A stretch of 31,268 nucleotides of DNA from an uncultured Candidatus Saccharibacteria bacterium. Lineage in GTDB: Bacteria > Patescibacteriota > Saccharimonadia > Saccharimonadales > Saccharimonadaceae. Location: the NCBI GenBank assembly GCA_949101405.1, contig CARYFM010000010.1, forward strand, positions 1 to 31,268, in the 5' to 3' direction. This document shows, one piece after another, positions 6,293 through 14,334 of the stretch. The translations under genes were made by a program, and so were the position numbers. Each line of letters starts with the position of its first letter. Position 1 is the stretch's first letter. The notes under the pieces were generated by a model, which did not search any database, was not told the DNA's origin, and saw only the letters and a program-made list of their open reading frames with translations.

Positions 6293-7270
6293 TTAGTTTT
6301 GGTAATTAATTTGCTCAGTTTCGATAATGGGGAAGCGAATCAAGGTCTCACTATCTAAGTCAGCGTGGCTCATTTGAATAGCGGAGATTTGGTGATTGTT
6401 GTAGGTTGTGTAATAGAAAATACCTTGGTTTAGGTTATAGCAAGAACTATAGATTGTGCGTTCGTATTTGTTGTTGCCAAGGTCACAGCAACCGTTTTGT
6501 TGGTCGACAGAGTGTAAAATATGAAAGAATTGGCTTACACTGGAGAATTCATCGTCATCAGAGACAGAATGGATTTTGGTAAAACTAGCTTTGACAAAAC
6601 GCGATTGCGAACTGAGATCGCCTGGTAAGCCAATAGCGCCCATACCACGGCTATATGGCCGAAGGGGAAGATGAGGCGCAAAATTGTTAATAGGTGCGGT
6701 GGGTGAGAGTTGCATATAATTATTAAGTTGAAAAAGTTGTTCATCAAACGGTGGATTATTGGTAAGAACACCCAGAGGGTTATCATAGATTTTGAGACCA
6801 TTGGCAACGGCTTCTACGACGATGCTGGCGCCAGATATGTCGGAGATAATCCAGTGAAGCTCGGCAGGTGGGAGCTGTTCACTAAAAGCGAAGTTTAGGA
6901 GGTTGATTTTGCTAAGCAAGGTCTTTGCTTCGGTGACGTTGCTACATTGGCTTAGAATCCAGGGAAGAAATTCCCATTGGGCAATATTATCTTTGCCGTC
7001 GATATGAGTATTGTAAACAGCATTGCCAACAAAATTAAGACCAGCCATACCAAGCCCTTTTTCGTTGATAGCATCATAAAGTAGGGGAGTGTCATCTACG
7101 ATATAGGCAATGCCGATAATGGCGTAGTGGGAATCAATGGTGTTAGTTTCACGAAAAATGAAGGGGAAATGACGGGGAATGATAACGGCCTCTTCACCAT
7201 AGGAAAAGTCGAGGTCGAGGTTGCGACCGAAATAGGAATTTTTGGTTTGGTAAGTGGCGGCTGTGCACAT
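6293..7270 (-). CDS. choloylglycine hydrolase family protein (bile salt hydrolase-like)
   Basis: 325 residues, full length for the family. After removal of Met1, Cys2 becomes the N-terminal nucleophile. The residues known from Clostridium bile salt hydrolases all have counterparts: Arg16 and Asp19 (FGRNLDLDF), Asn79 (GLNF), Asn171 (GVLTNNP) and Arg224 (SQSRF). The enzyme cuts the amide bond of conjugated bile salts, or of related amides such as penicillin V or N-acyl homoserine lactones; substrate choice cannot be decided here. No signal peptide is visible. It has its own promoter (-10 TATAAT at 7313-7308) and a leader with AAAGGAAAA. Such a gene in a CPR bacterium is unexpected and suggests uptake from a gut Firmicute. 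Confidence 0.9.
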   Translation of the reverse strand: MCTAATYQTKNSYFGRNLDLDFSYGEEAVIIPRHFPFIFRETNTIDSHYAIIGIAYIVDDTPLLYDAINEKGLGMAGLNFVGNAVYNTHIDGKDNIAQWEFLPWILSQCSNVTEAKTLLSKINLLNFAFSEQLPPAELHWIISDISGASIVVEAVANGLKIYDNPLGVLTNNPPFDEQLFQLNNYMQLSPTAPINNFAPHLPLRPYSRGMGAIGLPGDLSSQSRFVKASFTKIHSVSDDDEFSSVSQFFHILHSVDQQNGCCDLGNNKYERTIYSSCYNLNQGIFYYTTYNNHQISAIQMSHADLDSETLIRFPIIETEQINYQN

Positions 7271-7307
7271 GGGTGGTTTTCCTTTTTGTTTTTACTTATT
7301 TGTTATG

Positions 7308-7313
7308 ATTATA
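7308..7313 (-). promoter_or_regulatory. -10 box (TATAAT) for the bile salt hydrolase-like gene
   Basis: On the minus strand TGTTATAAT lies 37 bases before the start codon; the leader is A-rich and has a ribosome site AAAGGAAAA, so this gene is not leaderless. Confidence 0.6.
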
Positions 7314-7363
7314 ACACGGATGTTGGTTATAACATAACTTTTCTTGAGGTGCGTACTACTAAA

Positions 7364-9022
7364 TTATTCTGTATATGGTGTGAACTCAAAGTCAAAGCCG
7401 ACGTATTTGGATTGCTTTGCGTCGAGATATTTGATGACGGCTCGGCTGATATTCTTGGAGAGTTCGGTAATGCGACGGTCACCAGTTTCTTCATCGCCTT
7501 GCACGAGGGGTACAATGTAACGCATCTTGGCTTTAACACTGGTGCAATAGCGATCTTTTTTAGCGCTATTACTGCTATAAACTGAGGTAGCGCGTTGGAA
7601 ATTACGGAATGCTTCGCTGATGGTTTTGTCGCCACAGCTGAGGATCCAGTCCACTACTTCACGTTCGCTCATGTTGTATAGATCGTCCATGCTGAGATAG
7701 TCGTGAAGCATCATTGATTTGAGGATATCGGCCATGAATTGCGTAATGGCACGATCGTTGTCGCTGTGGAAAATGGCAAAGTAATCCAAAACTCCTTCAG
7801 TGAATTCCTTGGCAATTTCTAGATGTTGGAAGCCAAATTCTTCGATATCGTTTTCGTTACGTAGGACGATGATATCTTCAGAGAAGCGTTTAATTTGTTC
7901 AATATTCCAGGCGTCATAGATGAAATAACCGTTGGAAAGGGAATACTCAAGTCGGTCGGCAGCTAGGTTGGGGATTTCATTGTCGGCAAGTGGGAAGAGT
8001 TTACAATCAGAGATCTCACCAGCCATGATTTCATCACGCTTTAGTCCGCGCATGATGATGCGAGAATTGCGGATGATTTCACTAGTGCGCTCTTCGGTGG
8101 ATTCTTGAGTTTCGGCGTCACCATTCATATAGTCAATAGTGTGTTTGAAGGCGGGATTAGCGATGTCGTGAAGCAGACCGGCAAGAGTTTGTCTCTTGTC
8201 GTGAGTGAAGCGCCAGAGTAGTAAGGCTACGCCGATACTGTGTACAAATACGCTGTGGTAGGCACGATTGTTGTAGATACTACTAAACGAACCACCACAG
8301 TCCATACTGACGCCACTTAGACGTTGGAGTTCTGGCGCAGCAATGTATTTGAGTAGCCAGGCGGGGAATTCAGGAGAAAGTAATTGCAAATATTCGCGTT
8401 GAGCATGGTTTAGGCGACGTAGACAGCGTTTTTTGCAGGTGAGAATGTTGATGGTCTTTTCGTTGGATTTGCCTAAGAGATGGTGTTTGGGAACAGAAGA
8501 CTTTGTGGTAGCGATGGTTGGTTCTGGAGTAGCATCACTATTAATTTCGTCTATATCGCTATCTATTGCAACATCATCAATTTTTGGTTCGGATGGTACG
8601 GGAATGGTAGCCTTTTTGCCAGTGGGACGGTCGTAGATTTTAATCCAGCCTTGGTCGAGCCAGAATTTGACTTCTTGGTAACAGGATTGATCGGAGGAGG
8701 GTTCTTGTAGAAGATTGATCTCTACTTTTTTGCCACGGTTGAGGTTGCCGACTACAACATAGCTGAGTTCGGAGAATGTGCTTGGGCCAATGTAACCACC
8801 AAAGCCATTTTTGTCCTCGTTCATGAGGAAGAAGACATCTGCACGGTCAAGATTTTGGTAGTATGAACAGTAAATATCAGTGAGGTTTTCAGCATAATCG
8901 CCTTCGTTCGAAACAGCTACGGGATAATCGATAACATCGTAACCTCGACCCTCAAAATATCCTCGCCAATAGGCGGCGCGTTCTTGTAATTTGGAACTAC
9001 CCGAAATAATTAACTTCTTCAT
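7364..9022 (-). CDS. nucleoside deoxyribosyltransferase-like domain fused to HD phosphohydrolase
   Basis: 552 residues in two parts. Residues 1-130 start MKKLIISGSSKLQERAAYW and contain RADVFFLMNED and GGYIGPSTFSELSYVVV, the pattern of nucleoside 2-deoxyribosyltransferase-like (SLOG-related) domains. An acidic linker (about 140-180) leads to an HD domain related to dGTPases: His256/His261 in YHSVFVHS, the HD pair His285-Asp286 in LLHDIANPAFKH, and Asp356 in ADRLEYS. HD proteins of this group remove phosphates from nucleotides. The fusion suggests nucleotide scavenging, fitting an epibiont without de novo purine synthesis, or a nucleotide-depleting defence role. A -10 box (TATACT, 9038-9033) lies ten bases before the ATG. 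Confidence 0.75.
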   Translation of the reverse strand: MKKLIISGSSKLQERAAYWRGYFEGRGYDVIDYPVAVSNEGDYAENLTDIYCSYYQNLDRADVFFLMNEDKNGFGGYIGPSTFSELSYVVVGNLNRGKKVEINLLQEPSSDQSCYQEVKFWLDQGWIKIYDRPTGKKATIPVPSEPKIDDVAIDSDIDEINSDATPEPTIATTKSSVPKHHLLGKSNEKTINILTCKKRCLRRLNHAQREYLQLLSPEFPAWLLKYIAAPELQRLSGVSMDCGGSFSSIYNNRAYHSVFVHSIGVALLLWRFTHDKRQTLAGLLHDIANPAFKHTIDYMNGDAETQESTEERTSEIIRNSRIIMRGLKRDEIMAGEISDCKLFPLADNEIPNLAADRLEYSLSNGYFIYDAWNIEQIKRFSEDIIVLRNENDIEEFGFQHLEIAKEFTEGVLDYFAIFHSDNDRAITQFMADILKSMMLHDYLSMDDLYNMSEREVVDWILSCGDKTISEAFRNFQRATSVYSSNSAKKDRYCTSVKAKMRYIVPLVQGDEETGDRRITELSKNISRAVIKYLDAKQSKYVGFDFEFTPYTE

Positions 9023-9032
9023 CTTACGCTAC

Positions 9033-9038
9033 AGTATA
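9033..9038 (-). promoter_or_regulatory. -10 box (TATACT) for the HD fusion gene
   Basis: TATACT on the minus strand, ten bases before the ATG at 9022; the mRNA would have a leader of only a few bases. Confidence 0.5.
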
Positions 9039-9110
9039 TAACAGATGAGAGGATTTGACTAGACCCCTTAAATCGAGGTATGTAATATTGTCTAGAATAA
9101 AGATTTCGTT

Positions 9111-9116
9111 TATAAT
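9111..9116 (+). promoter_or_regulatory. -10 box (TATAAT), leaderless mRNA
   Basis: TATAAT ends seven bases before the ATG at 9124 and heads the two-gene glycosyltransferase operon. Confidence 0.65.
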
Positions 9117-9123
9117 TAAGAGA

Positions 9124-9555
9124 ATGGTACGTAATAAGGATGAAGAAGACCAGGCAACAAAGCCTAAGCGCTTAGACTTTCGTGCAACTTGGAAAGAGAT
9201 AGCGCGTAAGCAACACGGAGTGATGGTAGCAATGATAATATTGCTGGTTATGAGTGCGGTGTTGCTGGTTTTTGCTCTAGTGACCTTACATCCGCAGGGT
9301 ACAGTAGTGATCGTTGGTTATGGTGATGTGTATGGTGAAATTGCTGGGTTGTCCGGTGGTTATCGACGTGATAGTTGGTTAAACATGTTAGCTTTTCCAT
9401 TGCTTGCTGTGATTTTTGGGGTAGTGCATAATCTTTTAGCATTAAGGGTGTATCGCAAATATGGCAAGACGCCAGCTTTGATGTTGATTGGTGCGACGAT
9501 GTTGCTAGTAGTGGGCACTTTTATAGTGATGCTGCGTCTTTTGGGTGAGTGGTAG
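9124..9555 (+). CDS. small membrane protein, glycosyltransferase operon
   Basis: 143 residues from the ATG seven bases after TATAAT; the longer frame from 9055 would include the promoter. A basic N-terminus (about 35 residues) is followed by three hydrophobic segments (about 38-60, 85-108 and 118-138), with LHPQGTVVIVGYGDVYGE between the first two. Not recognised as a named family. The stop lies 17 bases before the glycosyltransferase start, so the two are co-transcribed and the protein may assist that enzyme. Confidence 0.7.
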   Translation: MVRNKDEEDQATKPKRLDFRATWKEIARKQHGVMVAMIILLVMSAVLLVFALVTLHPQGTVVIVGYGDVYGEIAGLSGGYRRDSWLNMLAFPLLAVIFGVVHNLLALRVYRKYGKTPALMLIGATMLLVVGTFIVMLRLLGEW

Positions 9556-9571
9556 GCTAAAGGGGATTGAA

Positions 9572-11197
9572 ATGGCGATGCAAAAGAGTTTGGAATTGCC
9601 TGAGGGGAAACGCAAGCCACTTTATCGGTTTCTTGAGATTTTACCAGGTGCTCTGAGTTATAGTTTGGTAATTTTGTTGTTTGTGCTATCGTGGGTTAAC
9701 CCAGTGCTAGGGGCGATTTATCTTTTAGTAGTAGTGGCGATAACATTTGTGAAAGCTATTGCAACTGCGTTTCGGACAATCCAGGGCTATAAGGCTGTAA
9801 AGCAGGCAGAGCGGGTGAATTGGAATGAGAGATTAGAGGATTTGGAAGATCCTCATGCGGCGTTTGAGCGTTTGTATGGTAAACAAAGTGAAAGTTATGA
9901 ATTTGCGGAGCACGTACAGAACTTACGTTTGCTTTCAGTAGTGGAGGGTAAGAGCGAGCCAAAACCGAGTGAAGTCTATCATGCGGTGGTAATGGTGGCT
10001 TACGATGAGGGGCTAGAGACGTTGGTGCCGTCGATTCAGGCGGTGCAGGAGACAACTTTTCCGAACGAAAGAATTATTTTTGTTCTGGGATATGAGGAGC
10101 GGGGTGGGGCGGAGATGGAAAAAACGGCTAAGGTGCTGGCAGAAAAGTTTCAGGGAGTGTTTAAGAAGTTTTTGTTAGTCAAACACCCTGATGGAGTAAA
10201 GGGAGAAATCGTGGGTAAGGGTCCAAATCTGACTTATGCTGCTGAAAATTTGACTGAATATGTGCGGGCGCAAAGGATTCCGTTAGAAAATGTGATTGTG
10301 ACTTCCCTTGATAGTGATAACCGGATGCACGAGAAGTATTTAGATTATGTAGCCTATGAATTTTTGGTGCGACCAAACCGACAACATTATAGTTATCAGC
10401 CAGTATCGCTGTTTACGAATAATATTTGGGAAGCATCAGCACCAATGCGGGTGATTGCTATGTCGAATTCGTTTTTTAATGTCGTGTCTACGATGCGTCC
10501 GCATTTGTTGAAAAATTTTGCTTCGCATTCACAACCGCTAGCGGCGCTTGTGGGAATGGATTTTTGGAGTAAGCGGACGATTGTAGAAGACGGTCATCAG
10601 TATTGGCGATCGCTGTTTTATTTTGAGGGGAAGTATGCGGTAGTACCAATTAGAGTGCCAATTTATCAAGATGCAGTAATTTCCGATACTTTGGGAGCTA
10701 CATTGAAAGCGCAGTTTGTACAGCTCAGGCGTTGGGATTACGGAGCGAGCGATGTGGCATACGTAGGGGTAAGATTATTTAGCAAAGAGCGTCAGATGCC
10801 GTTTTTGCCATTGTTTATTAAATTTATGCGGCTTTTGGATGGACATGTAACATTGGCGATTATGGCGCCAATTGTGGCTTTTGGCGGTTGGGTACCAATG
10901 TTGCTTAATTTGGGCTCACGGGGGACAGTAGCGTTTAATTTGCCAAATGTGGTGGGAATTATCCAGATGATAGCGGCAGTGGGAATTTTGGTGACAGTGT
11001 TTGTGTCGCTTCGGATTTTACCCAAGAGACCAGAAAAATATAACAGTAAACGGACTTTGATGATGGTGTTGCAATGGGTTTTGTCACCAGTGATTGCAAT
11101 TGTCTATCAGAGTGCGGCGGCGTTCTATGCGCAAACGCGTTTGATGCTAGGAAATTACATGGAAAAGTTTGATGTAACCAAAAAGGTAGTGAAATAA
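9572..11197 (+). CDS. membrane-bound family 2 glycosyltransferase
   Basis: 541 residues from the ATG at 9572, which follows AAAGGGG; the upstream in-frame GTG at 9545 lacks such a site. Two membrane segments (about 25-65) precede a GT-A domain: VVMVAYDEG at its start, SLDSDNR as the metal-binding DxD, EDGHQYW as the acceptor acid, and QLRRWDYG matching the QxxRW motif of processive enzymes. Three or four membrane segments close the protein. The pattern fits transfer of a sugar from a nucleotide donor to a lipid or a growing surface polysaccharide at the inner membrane face. Confidence 0.85.
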   Translation: MAMQKSLELPEGKRKPLYRFLEILPGALSYSLVILLFVLSWVNPVLGAIYLLVVVAITFVKAIATAFRTIQGYKAVKQAERVNWNERLEDLEDPHAAFERLYGKQSESYEFAEHVQNLRLLSVVEGKSEPKPSEVYHAVVMVAYDEGLETLVPSIQAVQETTFPNERIIFVLGYEERGGAEMEKTAKVLAEKFQGVFKKFLLVKHPDGVKGEIVGKGPNLTYAAENLTEYVRAQRIPLENVIVTSLDSDNRMHEKYLDYVAYEFLVRPNRQHYSYQPVSLFTNNIWEASAPMRVIAMSNSFFNVVSTMRPHLLKNFASHSQPLAALVGMDFWSKRTIVEDGHQYWRSLFYFEGKYAVVPIRVPIYQDAVISDTLGATLKAQFVQLRRWDYGASDVAYVGVRLFSKERQMPFLPLFIKFMRLLDGHVTLAIMAPIVAFGGWVPMLLNLGSRGTVAFNLPNVVGIIQMIAAVGILVTVFVSLRILPKRPEKYNSKRTLMMVLQWVLSPVIAIVYQSAAAFYAQTRLMLGNYMEKFDVTKKVVK

Positions 11198-11226
11198 TTG
11201 TAGACGTCGTAACTGGGGTGACGGTA

Positions 11227-11255
11227 TTGACAATTTTTAGATAATCAGGTATACT
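11227..11255 (+). promoter_or_regulatory. full sigma-70 type promoter (TTGACA, 17, TATACT)
   Basis: TTGACA at 11227-11232 and TATACT at 11250-11255 with exactly 17 bases between. This classical form differs from the extended -10 boxes elsewhere in the window. Expected start near 11262. Confidence 0.8.
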
Positions 11256-11279
11256 GAGGTTATGAGGTATATGTTACCC

Positions 11280-11350
11280 GTCCGTTTTTGTCGCGTATAA
11301 AAACGGACATGGCCTATTCTCCCACGGCGGGAGAAGCAATTGTTCTGCTT
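11280..11350 (+). ncRNA. structured mRNA leader of the Cys-rich secreted protein gene
   Basis: Three hairpins in a leader of about 145 bases: GTCCGTTTTT/AAAAACGGAC (11280-11308, ten pairs), TTCTCCC/GGGAGAA (11317-11335, seven pairs, loop ACGGC) and AAGCA/TGCTT (11334-11350). The second and third stems share two bases and cannot form fully together. No known riboswitch class was recognised. The ribosome site AAAGGAGG follows at 11391-11398. Confidence 0.5.
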
Positions 11351-11406
11351 GCTGGGGCTTGAGAAAACAGTAAGTAGAAGGAACTTAAAAAAGGAGGTTA
11401 TTTATT

Positions 11407-13908
11407 ATGAGTGCTATTGCAAGACGCGTACGTGCGCACATGGCATGGCTATTGGCATTTACATTGTTAATAGCGTCGCTAATCCCGTCGATGGGAGTAC
11501 AGGCCGCTCCGGCCGCCCAGAAGACGGTACCGTCGCTGAGAATGATTTTCTCAGCGAAGTATTATGCCGATTATAACTTGGATGTCCGGGAGAAATATGG
11601 TTACAATGAGGAAGATTTATATAATCATTATGTAACCTACGGCATCAAGGAAGGTCGACCTATAAGCCCAGTTCTGGAGTTGCATGCCTATAAGGCAGGT
11701 AACGCTGATTTGAGGGCGGCGTTCGGTGATGATTGGCTACTGTATGTTTGGCATTTTCTGAATTATGGGATTTATGAGAATGCCAACGGTCAGCGCTCAA
11801 ATGCGGGGATTCTGTTTAACCCGGTGGTTTTCTTGGAAGAGAATCCAGAGGTGCGGCAGATAACTGGTGGAGACTTGCTGCTGACTGTTCAATACTACAT
11901 TGAGCAGGGTATGCCGAAAGGGAATTGGGTGAATCCGCCATGGATTGCACCTACAGCATCCAATTCGCTTCAGAGTAGTTCCTCTGAAGCGAGCAGTAGT
12001 AATGATTCAGGTTCGAGTCATGATTCAGACGATAATGGCGGTTCTGGCGAATCAAGCATACCAGAAAAACCGATAAAGCCTGATGATGGTGATGAGGATA
12101 TTCCTCCCGCGCCTGAGGAGCCTGACCCGGAGCCGGTGGAGCATGAACACACCAAGAACTCGTTTGATGAGTTTGGTCATTGTATGGTGGCAGGGTGTAT
12201 GTATACTCTGGCGGAATTTCAGACGGATTGTACCGTAGACCACAGCGCAATTAATAAGGGGGAATATTGTGATAACTGTGGTGCTGAGGGCACAAATGTG
12301 TCTGAGAGCGTGCACGATAAGAACTCAGTGCATACCAGAAACTCTTTTGGAGCTGATGGGCTTTGCACCAGAGGGTGTGGCTTGACGCTGACAGAATTCC
12401 AGGAGAACTGCAGTAATGCGGCAAATCATGGAGAGATTTTGTTCGGTGAAGTTTGCCAACAATGTGGCCATGAGGGGACCAAAATTGTGGAGGCAAATTG
12501 CCCGAACCGTGGGCAGCACAAGGAATTGCATATTGATGAAACCTGTGGCCAGTGTGGTGTAGCAGGTGAGCTGAAATATGCTATGGACGAGTGCCCGAAT
12601 CGGGATGCGCATGCTTACGGTAAGAGCTGCAACCTGTGCACTTATGTAGGTGAATGCTTGATGGATCATGACGCAATTTATACTACAAAGCACTGCGATG
12701 TATGTGGTGTGGCTGGTACAAAAGTTTGCGAAGTGGACCATGACGAAATTCCGAAAGGTGAGTTTTGCCCGGAATGTGGCGCAGAAGGCACAAAGGAAGA
12801 GCCTGTGGAACCTGAGCCCTTTGTTTGTCCTAAGGCGGATATGCATGCAGATTTACACCTTGGTGTGGCTTGTGACGGTGAGGGTTGCAATTATGTGGGT
12901 GAAGCCCCACATGAGTTTGCAGACGGCAGGTGCCAGTGTGGTGCTGAAGACCCGGATTATGTGCCGCCACATGAGCATGATTGGTCTAATAAGGACGGGG
13001 TCTGCGCTGATTGCAAAGAGCCATGTTCTGAAGACCATGCAGTGGGCATAGAGTGCCCGACTTGCGGCTACAGGAGACCGGCGGAAGAGCCGGAGTGTAC
13101 GGAAGAAGACCATGCAGCTGACAAATTGGCTTGTGGTGCAACTTGTCAGAAGTGTAATGCTTTTGTGGCACCAGAGCATCAGTTTGTACCGACAGGATGC
13201 TTAAGATGCGGGGCTACTTGTCCTGATGCCGATAGCCACGATGATGTACCGTGTGGCGGTGGATGTGCGACTTGTCAGTGGACGCCACAGTCTACGCATA
13301 CTTTTGTAGACAGTGTATGCGAGAGATGCGGCTACGTATGTCCGCATTCATACTACAAGGGTAAATGTGATTGGTGCGGCGCTACGACTTTTTATTGCAC
13401 GAATGCGTTTCATCAGACTTGTCCTCCGGCTGACCCTTCAGTGATGTGTCCGGAATGTGGACAACCGTCTGGAACGGGGCACGCCTTTTTAAGTGATACC
13501 GGAGTCTGCAACGACTGCGGTGCTAAGGACCCGAACTGGACAGGGCCGGTTTATGCTTATACGCCGGAAAACTGTCCGGGTCATGCGTATGGCGAAAGCG
13601 AGAAGTGCACGAATTGTGGTGCAGTAAAGAATTCTGAAACGCTTCCGGAAGGGGAAGACGGAGATGTTGCCTCTGGTATTGGTGATGAAGCCAATGACGA
13701 TAGTATTGCAGACGATGATGAAAACGCTGACGCTGAAGCAACGACTGAGCAGTTGCCGGAAGCATTACCGGTGGAGTATACTGAAGTCGAATTCGTTGAA
13801 GTTACAGACGATGATGAGCCGGATAAAGGGCAGGAAGAACAGGGCAAGGCAGACGCGGATGCGGTAAAAAAAGAAACGGATGCTGAAGCAGAGGTACCAC
13901 AAACATGA
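11407..13908 (+). CDS. large secreted protein: KxYxDl-type repeats, Ser-rich linker, Cys-rich zinc-ribbon-like modules
   Basis: 833 residues. A signal peptide (basic start, hydrophobic core to about residue 34) is followed by three repeats of about 45 residues (FSAKYYADYNLDVREKYGY, LYNHYVTYGIKEGR and related), a module common in secreted proteins of Lachnospiraceae and other Clostridia. A Ser/Asp-rich linker (about 190-245) leads to some 470 residues of repeated CxxC pairs with spaced His (C-DNCGAEGT, CPECGAEGT, C-x-RCG), likely metal-binding ribbons. The last 100 residues are very acidic, with no sorting signal or membrane anchor. Pro codons are often CCG and Arg codons often AGA/AGG, unlike neighbouring genes (CCA; CGT/CGG). 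Probably acquired from a Firmicute; function unknown. Confidence 0.75.
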   Translation: MSAIARRVRAHMAWLLAFTLLIASLIPSMGVQAAPAAQKTVPSLRMIFSAKYYADYNLDVREKYGYNEEDLYNHYVTYGIKEGRPISPVLELHAYKAGNADLRAAFGDDWLLYVWHFLNYGIYENANGQRSNAGILFNPVVFLEENPEVRQITGGDLLLTVQYYIEQGMPKGNWVNPPWIAPTASNSLQSSSSEASSSNDSGSSHDSDDNGGSGESSIPEKPIKPDDGDEDIPPAPEEPDPEPVEHEHTKNSFDEFGHCMVAGCMYTLAEFQTDCTVDHSAINKGEYCDNCGAEGTNVSESVHDKNSVHTRNSFGADGLCTRGCGLTLTEFQENCSNAANHGEILFGEVCQQCGHEGTKIVEANCPNRGQHKELHIDETCGQCGVAGELKYAMDECPNRDAHAYGKSCNLCTYVGECLMDHDAIYTTKHCDVCGVAGTKVCEVDHDEIPKGEFCPECGAEGTKEEPVEPEPFVCPKADMHADLHLGVACDGEGCNYVGEAPHEFADGRCQCGAEDPDYVPPHEHDWSNKDGVCADCKEPCSEDHAVGIECPTCGYRRPAEEPECTEEDHAADKLACGATCQKCNAFVAPEHQFVPTGCLRCGATCPDADSHDDVPCGGGCATCQWTPQSTHTFVDSVCERCGYVCPHSYYKGKCDWCGATTFYCTNAFHQTCPPADPSVMCPECGQPSGTGHAFLSDTGVCNDCGAKDPNWTGPVYAYTPENCPGHAYGESEKCTNCGAVKNSETLPEGEDGDVASGIGDEANDDSIADDDENADAEATTEQLPEALPVEYTEVEFVEVTDDDEPDKGQEEQGKADADAVKKETDAEAEVPQT

Positions 13909-13954
13909 TCCAGTTATAACCTAGTGGTTTTTAGATAGATAAATATACCTCATA

Positions 13955-13985
13955 AAGCGGTCGAAGATTTTTCGGCCGCTTTTTC
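13955..13985 (+). terminator. rho-independent terminator of the secreted protein gene
   Basis: AAGCGGTCGAA pairs with TTCGGCCGCTT (11 pairs, one G-T) followed by a T-run. Confidence 0.85.
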
Positions 13986-14009
13986 ATGCTGTTAAAGAAC
14001 CGGATTTTA

Positions 14010-14018
14010 TGTTACAAT
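14010..14018 (+). promoter_or_regulatory. extended -10 promoter for tRNA-Ser
   Basis: TGT followed by TACAAT (14013-14018), ten bases before the tRNA. Confidence 0.65.
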
Positions 14019-14028
14019 AGGCGCAGGT

Positions 14029-14118
14029 GGAAGTGTGTCCGAGTGGTTTAAGGAGCACGCTTGGAAAGCGTGTGAGCGGGCAACCGTTCCGGAGGTTCGA
14101 ATCCTCTCGCTTCCGCCA
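14029..14118 (+). tRNA. tRNA-Ser (anticodon GGA)
   Basis: 90 bases with the long variable arm of a class II tRNA (GAGCGGGCAACCGTTC), acceptor GGAAGTG/CGCTTCC (one G-T pair), anticodon GGA in CTTGGAAAG, T-loop TTCGAAT, discriminator G and encoded CCA. It decodes TCC and TCT. Confidence 0.95.
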
Positions 14119-14120
14119 GG

Positions 14121-14163
14121 AAGTAAAATCATCATGCCAAAGGTATGGTGATTTTACTTTTCT
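14121..14163 (+). terminator. terminator after tRNA-Ser
   Basis: AAGTAAAATCATCA pairs with TGGTGATTTTACTT (14 pairs, one G-T) followed by TTCTT. It begins two bases after the CCA. Confidence 0.85.
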
Positions 14164-14222
14164 TACAGAAAAGTTGAGGATTTGGACCTAGGTTCGTTAT
14201 CGAGCGTAGCGAGATTATTCTT

Positions 14223-14238
14223 CCTCTCGCTTCCGCCA
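14223..14238 (+). repeat. direct repeat of the tRNA-Ser 3' end (possible attachment site)
   Basis: The 16 bases CCTCTCGCTTCCGCCA, exactly the tRNA-Ser 3' end at 14103-14118, recur here 120 bases downstream. Between the copies lie only the terminator and about 60 unassigned bases. This is the layout left by an integrase that uses a tRNA 3' end. Confidence 0.7.
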
Positions 14239-14278
14239 TTTTTTGTGTGAAAATCAAGGGTGGGCAGGTGATTATGCT

Positions 14279-14289
14279 TGTGATATGAT
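14279..14289 (+). promoter_or_regulatory. extended -10 promoter for pyrG
   Basis: TGTGA followed by TATGAT (14284-14289); the leader carries AAGGGAGGTG (14321-14330) five bases before the ATG. Confidence 0.6.
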
Positions 14290-14334
14290 AGAATTAAGAA
14301 GTGTGGGCAAAGAGTTAATTAAGGGAGGTGCCCA

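Noticed and set aside
7127..7585. Plus-strand 152-residue frame across the start of the bile salt hydrolase gene
   Set aside because: It overlaps two well-supported minus-strand genes and their promoter and has no ribosome site.
12325..13179. Minus-strand and alternative frames within the Cys-rich protein gene
   Set aside because: The CxxC repeats in the main frame make stop-free antisense stretches likely; no start signals or family patterns are seen.
14200..14222. Short palindrome-like CGAGCGTAGCGAG before the second tRNA-Ser end copy
   Set aside because: Only a few bases pair and there is a single copy, so it cannot be called a repeat element from this window.
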